Shown: piece after piece, positions 49,271-60,989 of the stretch | Layout of the letters: each line of letters opens with the position of its first letter | How positions within the stretch are numbered: position 1 is the first letter of the stretch | Notes under the pieces: generated by a model | Seen by the model: the letters and a program-made list of their open reading frames with translations, nothing else | The model's database searches: none | What the model was told of the DNA's origin: nothing | DNA from: Agapetus fuscipes | Lineage: Eukaryota > Arthropoda > Insecta > Trichoptera > Glossosomatidae | Direction: 5' to 3' | DNA length: 64,000 bases | Assembly (NCBI GenBank): GCA_951799405.1 | Contig: OX637335.1 | Location: forward strand, 23,378,342-23,442,341 | Program-made: the position numbers and the translations under genes

Positions 49271-50598
49271 TTATATACCTACTCGTAAATTGAACTTAGA
49301 TTCATAAGAGACAAACCTGTTTTTTCACGGACTGTTTATTACATTTCGGTTGTTCGGCGGCTTTGCCATTTTATTTTGGGAATTCAATCGGCGGTACTGA
49401 ATGTGGCAGAGAGACAATATTCTGGTTCAGAATCCAATTACGCCTAACAGTCGTTCATGTGGGTCCTTCTGACACATACATACAGGAAGAGTATAAAGAA
49501 GGTTTGAGCATAACAGTCGCTCGACAAGGTGACATATGAAGGGTACAGGGGAAAAAGGATCACTGTCAAAAGTAAATCATTGTGAGAAAAAGGAAAAAAC
49601 ATTATTTACTTTGTATAACTGTTTATGAAACAACTTACTATAGTAGCAATTAAAATTATTTTTTATAGCTTATTTAATAATTTGGTTTTGAATTCTTAAT
49701 TATTTATTTTCTTTGAGTAACCATAACAATAAAGAATATTTAGAAAATATTACTTGCAACAAGGATCATAGTCAATTGACATTGATCTTTTTTCTAATTT
49801 TAGTATTCATTTATTTTAATTGTAACACTATTTACTCAAAATATTCTAGTTATAAGTAATAAAAATATTATAATTATTGACAAATTTAAAAGCTAATATT
49901 TAAATTAGCCTAATAAGAATCTGTGAACTATCAACCGGACTTATATACCTACTCGTAAATTGAACTTAGATTCATAAGAGACAAACCTGTTTTTTTCACG
50001 GACTGTTTATTACATTTCGGTTGTTCGGCGGCTTTGCCATTTTATTTTGGGAATTCAATCGGCGGTACTGAATGTGGCAGAGAGACAATATTCTGGTTCA
50101 GAATCCAATTACGCCTAACAGTCGTTCATGTGGGTCCTTCTGACACATACATACAGGAAGAGTATAAAGAAGGTTTGAGCATAACAGTCGCTCGACAAGG
50201 TGACATATGAAGGGTACAGGGGAAAAAGGATCACTGTCAAAAGTAAATCATTGTGAGAAAAAGGAAAAAACATTATTTACTTTGTATAACTGTTTATGAA
50301 ACAACTTACTATAGTAGCAATTAAAATTATTTTTTATAGCTTATTTAATAATTTGGTTTTGAATTCTTAATTATTTATTTTCTTTGAGTAACCATAACAA
50401 TAAAGAATATTTAGAAAATATTACTTGCAACAAGGATCATAGTCAATTGACATTGATCTTTTTTCTAATTTTAGTATTCATTTATTTTAATTGTAACACT
50501 ATTTACTCAAAATATTCTAGTTATAAGTAATAAAAATATTATAATTATTGACAAATTTAAAAGCTAATATTTAAATTAGCCTAATAAGAATCTGTGAA
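49258..50598. repeat. Tandem duplication, about 670-bp units
   Basis: The units run 49258-49927 and 49928-50598. The only difference I noticed is one T in a T run (near 49320 and 49991). The first bases of unit 1 (ctatcaaccgg) are the SINE-B head; unit 2 repeats them without the SINE. Confidence 0.88.
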
Positions 50599-50862
50599 CT
50601 GACTAACAGCCGGCTGTCAAAATGAAAAAAAAGATCAATGTCCATTAGACAATGATCTTTCTTTCTGCAACAAGGGTGACATTGATCTTTTTATGATACA
50701 GTCCTACAATCTATTTTTGAGTCTGTTGTAGACTATGATCGTTTTAAGTGTTTTTCGGAAATCTAGACAAGAAGCTACCTTTATTTTGCACTAGATGGCA
50801 TTGTTAGTTTTTTTTTGCTGAAAAATTGACAATGATCCTTTTTCCCCTGTACCCTTCATATA
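50207..50862. mobile_element. About 655-bp TIR element with GATC-containing subterminal repeats
   Basis: Left atgaagggtacaggggaaaa; right (inverse) the same 20 bases. TA flanks fit Tc1/mariner-type targeting. The motif ggatcactgtcaa or its variants recurs near both ends and inside. A left end alone is also present at 49537 in the first duplication unit. No coding frame. Confidence 0.72.
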
Positions 50863-50896
50863 TAAAAGTATACTTGTAATGTAGCTAAATGTAGTA

Positions 50897-51113
50897 AGGT
50901 TAATCTAAGTGTTAAGATATATTACATATTTTAAGAGACATATTATATGCATTCCCATAAGCAGACACGTATCAGTTCGCTTTTACACATACCACATCGG
51001 AATAACAACATTTTAATGCTGTAAACCTGATCTGAAATGAATATAAGCCTTGCAACTCTTGCCGACTCTTCCTGAAACAGGGGTGACATTTGCAAAGTGA
51101 ATATTTTTTATAA
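50897..51113 (-). repeat. R repeat copy, 5' end missing
   Basis: Hairpin cctgaaacaggggtg; gttaatctaagtg end. Confidence 0.75.
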
Positions 51114-51121
51114 TACTAATA

Positions 51122-51770
51122 TTAGGATGATTTATTTGGTGAGCGCTGTTTTTGTGTGTATCACACCTCAAAAGCCCTCTGCGAGCTTGGTCGTCGCTGT
51201 AGAAAGCGCCAATTCTCAAGAAAGACCCAGTTGTTGTAAGGTTGGATGGAACTTTCAGTGACCGGTCTTTGGTAAAGGTTTATGAATTTTTCAACCCAGC
51301 GAAGAGCACATTTGGAAATATAAATGACATATTTTTGTGCTCCGCCGGGATCCGAATCCACAACCTTCCATTTTACGAGTCTGAAGTGAACTGCAGTTCG
51401 AGTTGCAAAACTTGAGTAATGTAAAGTTTACGGCAATTATAAAAGAGTGATTTCCCCCAAAATCTGCCGTTTTTGTTTGTTTGAACTTGATTTTCTTCAT
51501 CACTGCAACTCTTTTGCTAAGAGCATAAAGTGTAAGAAACAAAAACGGCAGATTTTGGGAGAAATCCCTCTTTAATATTTTCCGTAAACTTTACTTTTCT
51601 CAAGTTTTGCAACTCGTACTAAGGGTACTGGACTACAGACCGGTCCAAGATGCTAACGACACGCGGTGTACCTGAGCGGTAGCCCATCCAAGTACCATTT
51701 GCGCCCAATGTTGCTTAACTTCGGTGATCTATGGGAACCGGTGCTTTCAACATGGTAACGTCGTTCACTG
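51122..51770 (-). repeat. 5S-headed SINE-A interrupted by a MITE
   Basis: Minus strand: 5S-like module (51770-51651), SINE-A head (from 51648), MITE at 51627-51400, then the rest of the head and the whole body to 51122 (ctaatattagg). Confidence 0.82.
51400..51627 (+). mobile_element. Foldback MITE family M, copy 3
   Basis: Inserted within the tRNA-like head of a SINE-A. The left end is slightly worn (ttcgagttgcaaaac); the right end gcaactcgtactaagggtac is intact. Confidence 0.8.
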
Positions 51771-51782
51771 TCCCCTTATTGC

Positions 51783-51840
51783 ATTTAATGCATTTAATAT
51801 AAATCTTAAATGTTACATACCTTCGCAATTTAGATTCTAG
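51783..51840 (+). repeat. R repeat 3' fragment
   Basis: gcatttaatataaatcttaa and cgcaatttagattctag. Confidence 0.6.
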
Positions 51841-51844
51841 TTTA

Positions 51845-52830
51845 AAGATAATAGTTAGGTAAGTAATCAATATTTGATTCTATAATAAATAAACAGCAGT
51901 GAAAAGTTATTCCCAAAACAAACCCAGAAAGAGAGAAACAAAATGATAACCATACATTTCCAGGTTTTCATACATGGAATTTCGGTCATCTATTAATTAA
52001 GATGACATTCAAAATTTCCCTTTTCATTAAAAAAAAAACAGAATAATGAGTTTTTATAAAAAAAAGGTACAAGCGTGACTGTCGACATTTTTAAAAAAAA
52101 TAATTCAAGTAAAAAAAGCTTTTTATTAATATGTGTAGAAATACAAGGAAAGTTGTGTCATCCCTTTCTCGTGAATTTGTCTCCCTCCCTCTTGGCTAGA
52201 TATTGCGTGTCCCAAAATTTACGTAATTAATGTATCACAAGGTTATTTATGACACATTAAAAAAAAAAGATTCGGTACTCCGAGTTTAAAGTATTTCGCT
52301 GAAATTGAAATTAAAAAATATATGAAATTAAAACAGTGCCTCTACTGGGCGTTTTAATCTCGGTATTTTTTTTGGTGAAACGTTCAGGTTTAGTTGTGTA
52401 CTAATGGTGCTGAAAATGGGACAAATTAATAAGTTTCATCGAAAATGGTTATTTATGAGGGTTGAAAGGAAACTCCAAAATGGCGGGGGGAGGGCACGCT
52501 AGCTGGGGTTTTATTTTTTTGCTTTTGTTTTCACACAAACGCTATGCAAATGGCGCGTCAAAGCAACGTCACAAACGAGACGTTATTAATTATATTTTCA
52601 ACAAATCAAAAGTGACAAGGAAAAAATAGTCGTTTATAAAAAGCCTTCGCAGATGATGTTTAAGGTTGGCGATGGAAACCTTGTTTCCCGTGAAACAGGG
52701 AAAATGTTTTCATTTTACAACACTTAAAATTACTTTTTGTATTTTGACACTTTCAGTATAGAAAATGCAAGCATACAAACAAAAGTTTTCTGTCAAAATT
52801 TATGTATTTAGATATAGGATCGATATTTTA
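51845..52830. other. AT-rich spacer, nothing recognised
   Basis: No coding signal or shared repeat. Confidence 0.35.
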
Positions 52831-52837
52831 ATGATTA

Positions 52838-52895
52838 ACGCATTAAATATGTGGCTTAAATGTTAATATATCGTTGCAACTTAGATTATAGATAT
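52838..52895 (+). repeat. R repeat 3' fragment
   Basis: gcattaaatatgtggcttaa and gcaacttagattatag. Confidence 0.6.
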
Positions 52896-52946
52896 ATATA
52901 TAAACTGAAATAGATCGGTAAAATTAGGTAACATAAAAAAGACTTC

Positions 52947-53103
52947 AGTACCCGTAGTACGAGTTTTTCACAATATTCGAAGTATTGAGTATTCGAGAAA
53001 AGTAGAAAAGAAACAAGTTTCGAAACTTTTTTTGCTAGAGGGGCTTTTCAAGTTCACACACATTTTTCTCGAATACTCCATACTAACGAGTATTGAGAAA
53101 AAA
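52947..53103. mobile_element. Possible small inverted-repeat element
   Basis: cagtacccgtagtacgag recalls family M ends. attgagtattcgagaaaag at the left pairs loosely with ctcgaatactccatact at the right. Confidence 0.4.
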
Positions 53104-53160
53104 AGCTTGCAGAGGGCTATTGATCACAAAAACAGCGCTCACAAAATAAATCAACCTAAT
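53103..53160 (+). repeat. SINE-A 3'-end fragment
   Basis: agcttgcagagggct and aacagcgctcacaaaataaa. Confidence 0.65.
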
Positions 53161-53164
53161 TTAA

Positions 53165-53570
53165 TTTTTAATTTCAGGAAAGTGATAAGATAAATTGTTC
53201 AAAATAGAGCCCACTCCAAAAATAGAACAATATGTTTCAACTGCAGAAGCGATAGAGGGTGGTAGTTGAAGAGATGGAGCGTTGGTCTTTAATTATTGTA
53301 TCAGAGAGGTCTGTGGTGACATGGTGGTGACTAACTGGAATTGTCATTAGAGATTGAGGCACCTTTGATCACAAGCCACTACTCTGTGTGGTCAATTGAT
53401 CAAACATATTACATACAGCCTGTGTGTCATGATGTCCTGATCCTTGTATAACGTATGATGTAGGTTTGAAGGTACTGCAACAGGCATACTCGTACATGAT
53501 GCAAGTCTCAATACCTGTATGATTTATGTCTTCATAATAGTATGGTGACATTCGATCTGTTTCACGGTAG
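53165..53570. other. Spacer, nothing recognised
   Basis: No coding signal or shared repeat. Confidence 0.3.
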
Positions 53571-53574
53571 TTCT

Positions 53575-53883
53575 AATTTATTTAAAAGATCAATTTTAGC
53601 CATACTTGAGCAGTGAGTATCCCTTCCCCTTCCTTTCTTCCCTACTACTTCTATTTATATTATTTTATTATTGTTGTTTGAATTTTTGAATGTTGTATTC
53701 CGTTTTAAAAAAAAATGTTTTTATCCTTAGTATGTAAGTGAAATTATTTTGATATTTTTGTGTGTTTTTTTTATCACATTGTATTACGCTTACACCGGTA
53801 ATGGGGCGCAACATGATTTCTTCTTTTGTTAATTTGCCTAATGTGCTATTTTTATGTTGTGCCTGTTGGTGTATGATTGTGAA

Positions 53884-53922
<39 letters not shown>

Positions 53923-53928
53923 ATTATA
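53575..53928 (+). repeat. LINE 3'-UTR with TAAA tail
   Basis: Ends in about eleven aaat units (53881-53926), preceded by ccggtaatggggcgcaac and tgtgcctgttggtgtatg. A TAAA-type tail also ends the RT-bearing LINE at 41.7 kb. Confidence 0.5.
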
Positions 53929-54087
53929 AAAAATATCCCCTAAAACCTAAATGAGGCATGCCGTAAAACCTGCATTATACCTACATATCTTCATACATGT
54001 ACTTTGAATTTTCAATAATACCTGATAATATTTTATTAAGGAATGTGGTATGACCTAAATAAGGCATGAAATTAAAAAAAAAAAATA

Positions 54088-54597
54088 GGCTGATTTATTT
54101 GGTGAGCGCTGTTTTTGTGTGTATCACACCTCAAAAGCCCTCTGCGAGCTTGGTCGTCGCTGTAGAAAGCGCCAATTCTAAAGCAAGATCCAGTTGCTGT
54201 AAGGCTGGATGGACCTTTTGATGACCGATCTTTGGTAAAGGTTTATGAATTTTTCAACCCAGCGAAGAGCAAATTTGAAAATATAAATAGTATATAGAAT
54301 ATATATAGTCGGTGTTATAGCCGCGGGGATCAAGACAGGTTATTTGGAACCGGATAACGCTGGTTCGAATCCCGCGACGATAACTTCTACCCTAGTTCAA
54401 CAGATGCCGTTGCATCCACACAAGCTTCTGCTTTCGCATGAAGACAACTGGCCAGGTAAAATAGGTTGGTGGATTGCATTCCTTTCCACAAATCTATTTA
54501 CAAAAAAAAAAAAAAAATTGTGCTCTGCCGGGATTCGAACCCACAACCTTCCATTTACTAGTCCGAAGTGTTACCACTGGACTACGAACCGGTCATG
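54088..54597 (-). repeat. SINE-A interrupted by SINE-D
   Basis: The SINE-A body (54088-54290) and head (54518-54597, with B box) are separated by a plus-strand SINE-D. Confidence 0.82.
54300..54517 (+). repeat. SINE-D copy nested in SINE-A
   Basis: tRNA-like head with B box ggttcgaatcccg (54352-54364), body gaagacaactggccagg, end in an A run. Confidence 0.72.
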
Positions 54598-54704
54598 TCT
54601 GTATGATGTATGCCCTCATAGCTTTACGATAATTTACTAATACTTAATTAATCCACGTAAAAATAACTAACTAAAACCTACGTGGTGAATCTCGTATTAC
54701 GTTA

Positions 54705-54832
54705 GTATGATGTATGCAGGTATAAGGAAATAAATGATGAAGGTGTTGAAGGGCATGCATTATGCAGGTTTTAAGACATGCATCATGTAGGTATTAGGAT
54801 ATCAATCATGCAGGTATTAAGATATTGTTATA
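54705..54832. repeat. Minisatellite, about 25-bp unit, part 1
   Basis: Diverged units of atgcatcatgcaggtattag. Continues at 55398 after an intervening block with an R copy. Confidence 0.55.
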
Positions 54833-55136
54833 AACGTAGGAGTTTGTGTGGACGTGAGCCTAGGCACGCTGATTGGTGTGTCTAATGTCTCTGGTATAGA
54901 GTCGAACAATCCTAGTGGAAGTATCTACCATGTTCTTGAACATAAAAGAATCGTCTCCGCTGCACATAAAAATACGAACAAAGATTCTGTGGGACAGACC
55001 GAGTCTCTTTGATTATTTTGACGCGAAGACCTGTAAGCAGAGAGTGAAGAGTGAACAGTACATTATCACCGATATTGTGAAAAATAAATCTTGTAAAATA
55101 AATTTAAAAGAGCAATTTAATGAAAAGAACCGTTCC

Positions 55137-55387
55137 TTGACTTATAGGTTGGTATGCGGCTGACCACCCATCCTGTAAAAATGGTTCACTTTGCCAATGT
55201 CACCCCTGTCTCAAGGAAGGACGGCAAGAGTTGCAGGGTGTATGTACATTTGAGATTTGGTTTTTATGTTGTAGGTTCACATGAGGCATGTGCAAGCTCG
55301 AACTTGTCTGTGTCTGGTTGTGAGAATGCATGTAATGTGAATCTCCAATGTAACATACCTTTGCAGCTTAGATTAGATTAGATTAGA
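55137..55387 (+). repeat. R repeat copy, full length
   Basis: ccttgacttataggttggta to a gatta run. The 75-codon frame is open at 55154-55381. Confidence 0.88.
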
Positions 55388-55397
55388 ACCCCAAGTC

Positions 55398-55545
55398 GAA
55401 TCATAACAATATGCATCATGCAGGTATTAGGATATGAATGATGGAGGTACATACATATAATAGAAAATGCATCATGTAGGTACTGTGATATGAATGCTGC
55501 GTAAAGCAGGACATGTATTATCAGGTATTAGGATTTGAGCAGAGG
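55398..55545. repeat. Minisatellite, about 25-bp unit, part 2
   Basis: atgcatcatgcaggtattag and worn repeats of it. Confidence 0.55.
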
Positions 55546-55779
55546 CCAGCAAGCACCTGATTATCCCACATTGTAGAGAAAGCTCCATGTATGTGATAGC
55601 ACGGCCAATCCCTCGCACTTACACTGATTGTATTCCTGCTAACTATGAATAAACCGATCAAATCCTATCCTTAATTAACAAATACGTGTTAATCTAAGTT
55701 GCATAGACCCATTAATGCTCGAGGCCAATACTCTCATTGATTAGTACATCATAATACTACGTATCACCCCTCTATCTAT

Positions 55780-55858
55780 AATATATAATCTAAGTTGCAA
55801 AGATGTATACACAAGGCTTATATTTAATGCATTCTTGCAATTAAGCATATGTAAATAC
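55780..55858 (-). repeat. R repeat 3' fragment
   Basis: ataatctaagttgcaaagat at its left edge. Confidence 0.55.
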
Positions 55859-55934
55859 ACTCTGGCCACCCCTAGCGAAATGGCGACAGGTTACAGTACC
55901 GTATAGTACAATTACATGGAGAATCTTGTTGCAA

Positions 55935-57545
55935 TATTAGATGCCATATCATAGCATAATACCGATTGTATCCCAGTATATATCATGGCATAAAGACGAT
56001 TGTACCCCAGTATATATCACGGCATAACGACGATTTTATGCCAGTATATATCACGGCCTAACGACAATTGTATCCCAGTATAACGTGGCATAACGATGAT
56101 TGGATCCCAGTATATATCATGGCATAAAGACGATTGTACCCCAGTATATATCACGGCATAACGATGATTTTATGCCAGTCTTTCTTCTATATCCGCCAAT
56201 TGAGCCTCATCTCAAGATGTTTGCCTGTGGATGCTGTCAAAAGCCTCGTAGCTGCTTTCGTCGTCTCCCGATTAGACTACTGCAATATCATATATGCTGG
56301 ACTACCGCAGAAATTGTTTGATCGGCTGCAAATGGCTTTCAATGCTGCTGCCAGGGCAATTTTTCGACAGGGAAAGAGCTGTCATATTTCGCCACTGCTG
56401 AGAGAACTGCACTGGCTGAGGGTCCGAGAGAGGGTGGAATTTAAGTTGTGTCTCACTGTGCATAGGGCCCTGAACGGCACTGCACCCCCATGTCTCGCTG
56501 AGCTATGCTCTGTCGATGTGACTTCAAAAAGACCACTACGCTCTGCCCTTACTGCTGTCAACAAGGTTATAGTGCCCAATAGAGCAAACACATCAAACTT
56601 TGCAGACAGAAGCTTTGCGGTGGCCGGGCCGGTGGCCTGGAACAATTTACCCATCGGTGTTCGCGCGAACCAGCCTACCACCACCTTCAGAAAGGAACTG
56701 AAGACACTACTTTTCTCGAGAAGCCATGGCGCCCTTGAGATGGTCCTGGACCATTAAATGGCGCCACAGGAAAGAAATCATCCATCATCATCATCATCAT
56801 CATCAGTATATATCACGGCCTAACGACAATTGTATCCCAGTATAACGTGGCATAACGATGATTGGATCCCAGTATATATCATGGCATAAAGACGATTGTA
56901 CCCCAGTATATATCACGGCATAACGATGATTGTATGCCAGTATATATCATGGCATAACGACAATTGTATCCCAGTATAACGTGGCATAACGATGATTGTA
57001 TCCCAGTATATATCATGGCATAAAGACGATTGTACCCCAGTATATATCACGGAATAACGATGATTGTATGCCAGTATATATCACGGCATAACGACAATTG
57101 TATCCCAGTATAATGTGGCATAAAGACGATTGTATCCCAGTATACATCACGGCAAAACGACAATTGTATCCCAGAATATATCACAGCATAACGACGATGG
57201 CATCCCAGTATATATCACAGCATAACGACGATTGTATCCCAGTATATATCATATCATAACGACGATTGTATCCCAGTATATATCACGGCATAACGACAAT
57301 TGTATCCCAGTATATATCACAGCATAACGACGATTGTATGCTAGTTTATATCACGGCATAACGACGATTGTATGCTAGTTTATATCACGACATAACGACG
57401 ATTGTATCCCAGTATATATCACGGCATAACGATAATTGTATCCCAGTATATATCACGGCATGACGACGATTATATCTCAGTTTATATCACGGCACAACGA
57501 CGATTGTATCCGGCACATAATGTGGCATAATGACTGCGGGATATA
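55935..57545. repeat. Minisatellite array, about 34-bp unit, interrupted by a LINE fragment
   Basis: Around 28 units of ttgtatcccagtatatatca plus cggcataacgacga. A shorter variant (cccagtataacgtggcataa) alternates in higher-order fashion at 56.03-56.1 and 56.8-57.1 kb. Confidence 0.9.
56185..56800 (+). pseudogene. LINE 3' fragment inserted in the minisatellite
   Basis: One frame reads VAAFVVSRLDYCNIIYAGLP, then FNAAARAIF, ISPLLRELHWLRVRERVEFK, RSFAVAGPVAWNNLP and FRKELKTLLF to a stop at 56757. This is the complete C-terminal domain of CR1/L2-type LINEs, without reverse transcriptase. It ends in a cat microsatellite tail (56783-56803) and the 34-bp array resumes directly afterwards. It is better preserved than the 20.3, 45.7 and 63.1 kb relatives. 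Confidence 0.82.
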
Positions 57546-57677
57546 AATTGGCAGGTACCTAACGCTCCCCCAATGGCGCTGCACTCGTGTTTCAGGCTTT
57601 AATCTCAGATCAGATTGTTAATGTCCAGTCTGTGCATTACATATTTCAGTGCCCACCTGGCTTACATACAACCATCA

Positions 57678-57930
57678 AATCTATAATCTAAGTTACAAGG
57701 ATATGTTAACATTCAAAACTCATATTAAATGCATGTCCACAAACAGACACGCGTAAGTTGGCGCTTACAAATGGTGAATGTGTACTTACAAATTAAAATT
57801 TAAACCTCAAATGAACACAAGCCCTGAAACTTTTACCGACCTTTCCTGAAACAGGGGGGACATTGGCAAGGTGAATAATTTCTTACAGTATGGGTGGTCA
57901 GATTCATACCTATCTATAATTCAAGAAATT
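57678..57930 (-). repeat. R repeat copy, diverged
   Basis: ctataatctaagttacaagg edge; hairpin ctgaaacagggg. Confidence 0.78.
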
Positions 57931-57954
57931 AGTTGCGTTTATTTGATTTACATT

Positions 57955-58096
57955 ATTCCTTGACTTATAGGTTGTTATGACACTGACCACCCATAGTGTA
58001 AAATATAGTTTACTTTCCCAATACCACCCCTGTTTTAAGAAAGGTCCGTAAAATTCATGGGTGGTCAGCTGCATACCAACCTATAAGTCAAGGAAT
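57955..58096. repeat. Head-to-head R repeat ends (palindromic)
   Basis: The R start (ttccttgacttatagg) occurs at the left and, inverted (cctataagtcaaggaa), at the right. The interior covers only the first part of R. Confidence 0.75.
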
Positions 58097-58149
58097 ATAC
58101 AGAAAAAAATACGTTTTTCATATAAACAAATAATAATATGTATGGACAT

Positions 58150-58320
58150 CAAAAACTAAACTGAAAACAAATTACAATTTAAAAAACCCTATCCGCCAAC
58201 ATTATAGATCAACCGCCATTTCTTTCTGTCCTTACAAACTCTTTTCATTTCTTCCAAAGTCATAACCTTCTTAATACAGGTTCTCTTTTTATTATGATTC
58301 TGGATATTCTATTCACTTAC
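58150..58320 (-). pseudogene. RTE-like LINE C-terminal tail
   Basis: Minus strand encodes TLEEMKRVCKDRKKWRLI preceded by a basic KKRTCIKKVM stretch. Abuts R sequence, as at 27.3 and 36.8 kb. Confidence 0.65.
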
Positions 58321-58324
58321 AATT

Positions 58325-58635
58325 TCGGAAATAAGGTAAGTGACCCAAATAAGGCCTATGTCCTATTTATTAAATTTCTCCATTCTCCATCTCCTCTAAG
58401 ATTTAAAGTTTTGACAACGTTTTGTATTCATTGGGAAATTGATGGCTTACTTGTTTTTATGAAGGCCTTATTAAGACAGGGTTTCCAATAAGGCCAGAGT
58501 GACATTTTAGTTATTTGTGTTCACAAAAGTGTGATTTTTGTTTATAAAGCAATTTTATATCATTTATTACAAAGTTTAAATATAAGTATTTCAAATTTAC
58601 ATTGCATTATTATTATTAACCCGCTAGTTAGGTAA
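58325..58635. other. Spacer, nothing recognised
   Basis: A 65-codon frame at 58294-58491 has no recognised similarity. Confidence 0.35.
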
Positions 58636-58644
58636 TAAAAAATT

Positions 58645-58935
58645 AGGTAGGCCTTATTTGGGTTAAAGCACAAAATAATGTGATGAGATGGCTTAGGCAT
58701 GTGGAAAGAATGAATGAAAGAATGATGATAGACTGACAAAGTATGTATACAAAGAAAGTGTGAAAGGAAAAAGAGGGAAGGGATGACCAAGAAAAGTATG
58801 GAGTGATCAGATTGAGGAGATTGTGAAAAAATGTGATATACAAAGTGAGCGTAAAAGAAGAAAATGCATGAAAAAGGTGATGGATATGAAGGAATTGAAA
58901 GAGGTATGTCAGGATAGGAAAAAATGGAGGTAGCT
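58645..58935 (+). pseudogene. RTE-like LINE C-terminal domain fragment
   Basis: Encodes NNVMRWLRHVERMNERMM, then stop, KRKKREG, MEWSDQIEEIVKK, RKRRKCMKKVMDMKELKEVC and QDRKKW. The RWLGHVERM-type motif is typical of RTE/Jockey-group C-termini. Broken by stops. Confidence 0.7.
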
Positions 58936-59031
58936 CTGCAGAGGCTCTGGCCACCCCTAGCGGAATGGCGACAGAGTTACAGTTACAGTTACTTATTTGG
59001 GTCATTTACCTTTTATATCTTTGAATCTTAG

Positions 59032-59205
59032 AGCCCGTTCCCACTTGTCGGGTGTCAGATCCGTATATTAATCGGAGATTCCAGTGGCAGAACATTATGT
59101 ATGAAGCTATTCACACTTATCGGAAACCGTTTTGTCCGCAATGTTCTTCCACTGGAACCTCCGATTAATATACGGATCCGACACCCGACAAGTGGGAACG
59201 GGCTC
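59032..59205. mobile_element. 174-bp foldback MITE
   Basis: Ends gagcccgttcccacttgtcg and exact inverse, with TA on both sides (59030-59031, 59206-59207). Nearly the outer 45 bases of each end pair. Confidence 0.8.
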
Positions 59206-59209
59206 TAAA

Positions 59210-59700
59210 ATTATAGATTGTAGACATATTGGCAGGTATTTGTGGTATTTGTGGCTGATTTTCCACGTAGTATTTGCGGCGATATAATTTTTGTATACCG
59301 CTCCTCCGTATGGTTAACGTTCCCCTAGGAAAGTTTATGTTTACCTTGGAATGGTCGAGGATCTCTGAATTATCCGCCGCCAAAGGATGAATAATTTGCA
59401 TATTTTGCGAAAGTCAACATTATTTCAAATATCAGGAAGCCAACCGTATGCGAGTTCATGATATTTTACATGTTAAACCATGTAAATATGTACTCGTAAC
59501 TTACTATTATTTACTTACTTTAGTTGTGATAGATGTCCGGTTGTACGAGTATTTTAGTTTGTACAAAAATCAACTTATTAAATCAATTATTGTAAAATAA
59601 CTAACAAGTCTTAGTTCAAATTTTTTATTTAATTTTGTTTATTGCTCAAATATTTTCGCCTTAGAAGCTTAAGCTTTTCCTTTTCAGAACCGAAAGTGAG
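59210..59700. other. Spacer with a weak minus-strand open segment
   Basis: 59401-59210 on the minus strand is open in one frame and has a possible donor (gtaaac) near 59347. No family resemblance was found. Confidence 0.25.
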
Positions 59701-59702
59701 AT

Positions 59703-59954
59703 AATCTAATCTAAATCTAAGCTGCAAAGATATGTATCATTTAAGATTCATATTAAATGCATTCCCACAAGCAGACATGCATAATTTCGCGCTCACACAT
59801 GCCGCATGTGGACCTACAATATAAAAACCCAATCTCAAATGAACATAACTTGCCGACTTTTGCCGACCTTCCCTGAAACAAGGGTGACATTGGCAAAGTG
59901 AACCATTTTTTACAGTATGGGTGGTCAATCTCATACCAACCTATCAGTCAAGGT
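59703..59954 (-). repeat. R repeat copy
   Basis: ccttgactgataggttggta start (minus); ends with ctaatctaaatctaagctgc on the plus side. Confidence 0.82.
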
Positions 59955-59959
59955 AATAA

Positions 59960-60690
59960 GTTGTGTAAAATATGTAAGTGAACCGAAATTTTGATTAAAT
60001 AGAAACTGCAAACATTTTTTGTTGTTGAGTACAATTGAAGCTTTTATGACAGAGGGTAGTTTTATACCTAACAATTAAGCCACGCTTCCTTTCGAATTTA
60101 CGAATAAAAAGACGCCGCATTTTGTTCAGACCTCAGAAGTGAGCAGAGCTCCGAAGAAGTCACCCACAGAGGAGACGAAACGTTAGCTGAAAGTATTCAA
60201 AAGTATCAAGAAAAAAGAAAAAGAAAAAATAAGCAAAAACTATGGACCACGGTCAAAACCCGGAACCAAAAAATCAAGCATCGGATTCCGGCCGCGAAAG
60301 CCTAAAAACATAACAATATTATTACGAATATATAAGTTCATGCCTACATGTTTTTATGATTGTGCGTATTTACTTGTTATATATTTGTGTGTATAGACCA
60401 CCAATTAATGGCGTAGATGTAAGTGGTTGATATTTTGTACCTTGTGTTTCTCGCACTCTCTCGAATGGAAATTCCAGAGGCGTCTCGTATGGTATGGAAC
60501 ATGCGAGATTAGGCCTTGGGTATATATAAATACAGGCTGCGGTTTTGTGAAGATTGAGTCACCACATTAGCGCCCAAGCCGTAAAACCGCCAATACAGAA
60601 GTAACAAAGTAAATCATATGTAATCGATTTGTTAAAAAGAAACTGCAATTTTATTAAAAGTGAACCCGTGATAAATGATAATAATATCTT
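59960..60690. other. Spacer; weak hammerhead-like sequence at about 60145-60190
   Basis: ccgaagaagtc..gagacgaaacgt has the spacing of a hammerhead core, but the conserved U of CUGA is C. Nothing else recognised. Confidence 0.35.
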
Positions 60691-60696
60691 CGTAAC

Positions 60697-60985
60697 TGAG
60701 GTCCGTTGTCTAGCGGTTAACACTTCTGACTCGTAAATGGAAAGTAGTGGGTTCAAACCTCAGCGGAGCACAAATATATATAACATTTATATTTTCAAAT
60801 ATGCTCTTCGCTGGGTGAAAAATTCACATACCTTTACCAAAGACCGGTCACTAAAAGTTCATCTAGTCTTACAGCAAATGGATCTTGCTTGAGAATTGTA
60901 GCTTTCTACGGTGACGACCAAGCTCGTAGAGGGCTCTGCAGGTATGATACACACAAAAACAACGCTCACCAAATAAACCATCCTT
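60697..60985 (+). repeat. SINE-A copy
   Basis: aggtccgttgtctagcgg head, B box gggttcaaacctc, end aaataaaccatccttatatt. Confidence 0.82.
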
Positions 60986-60989
60986 ATAT

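Noticed and set aside
54915..55163. An 82-codon frame next to an R copy
   Set aside because: It runs into R sequence at its end and has no recognisable domain; probably transposon debris.
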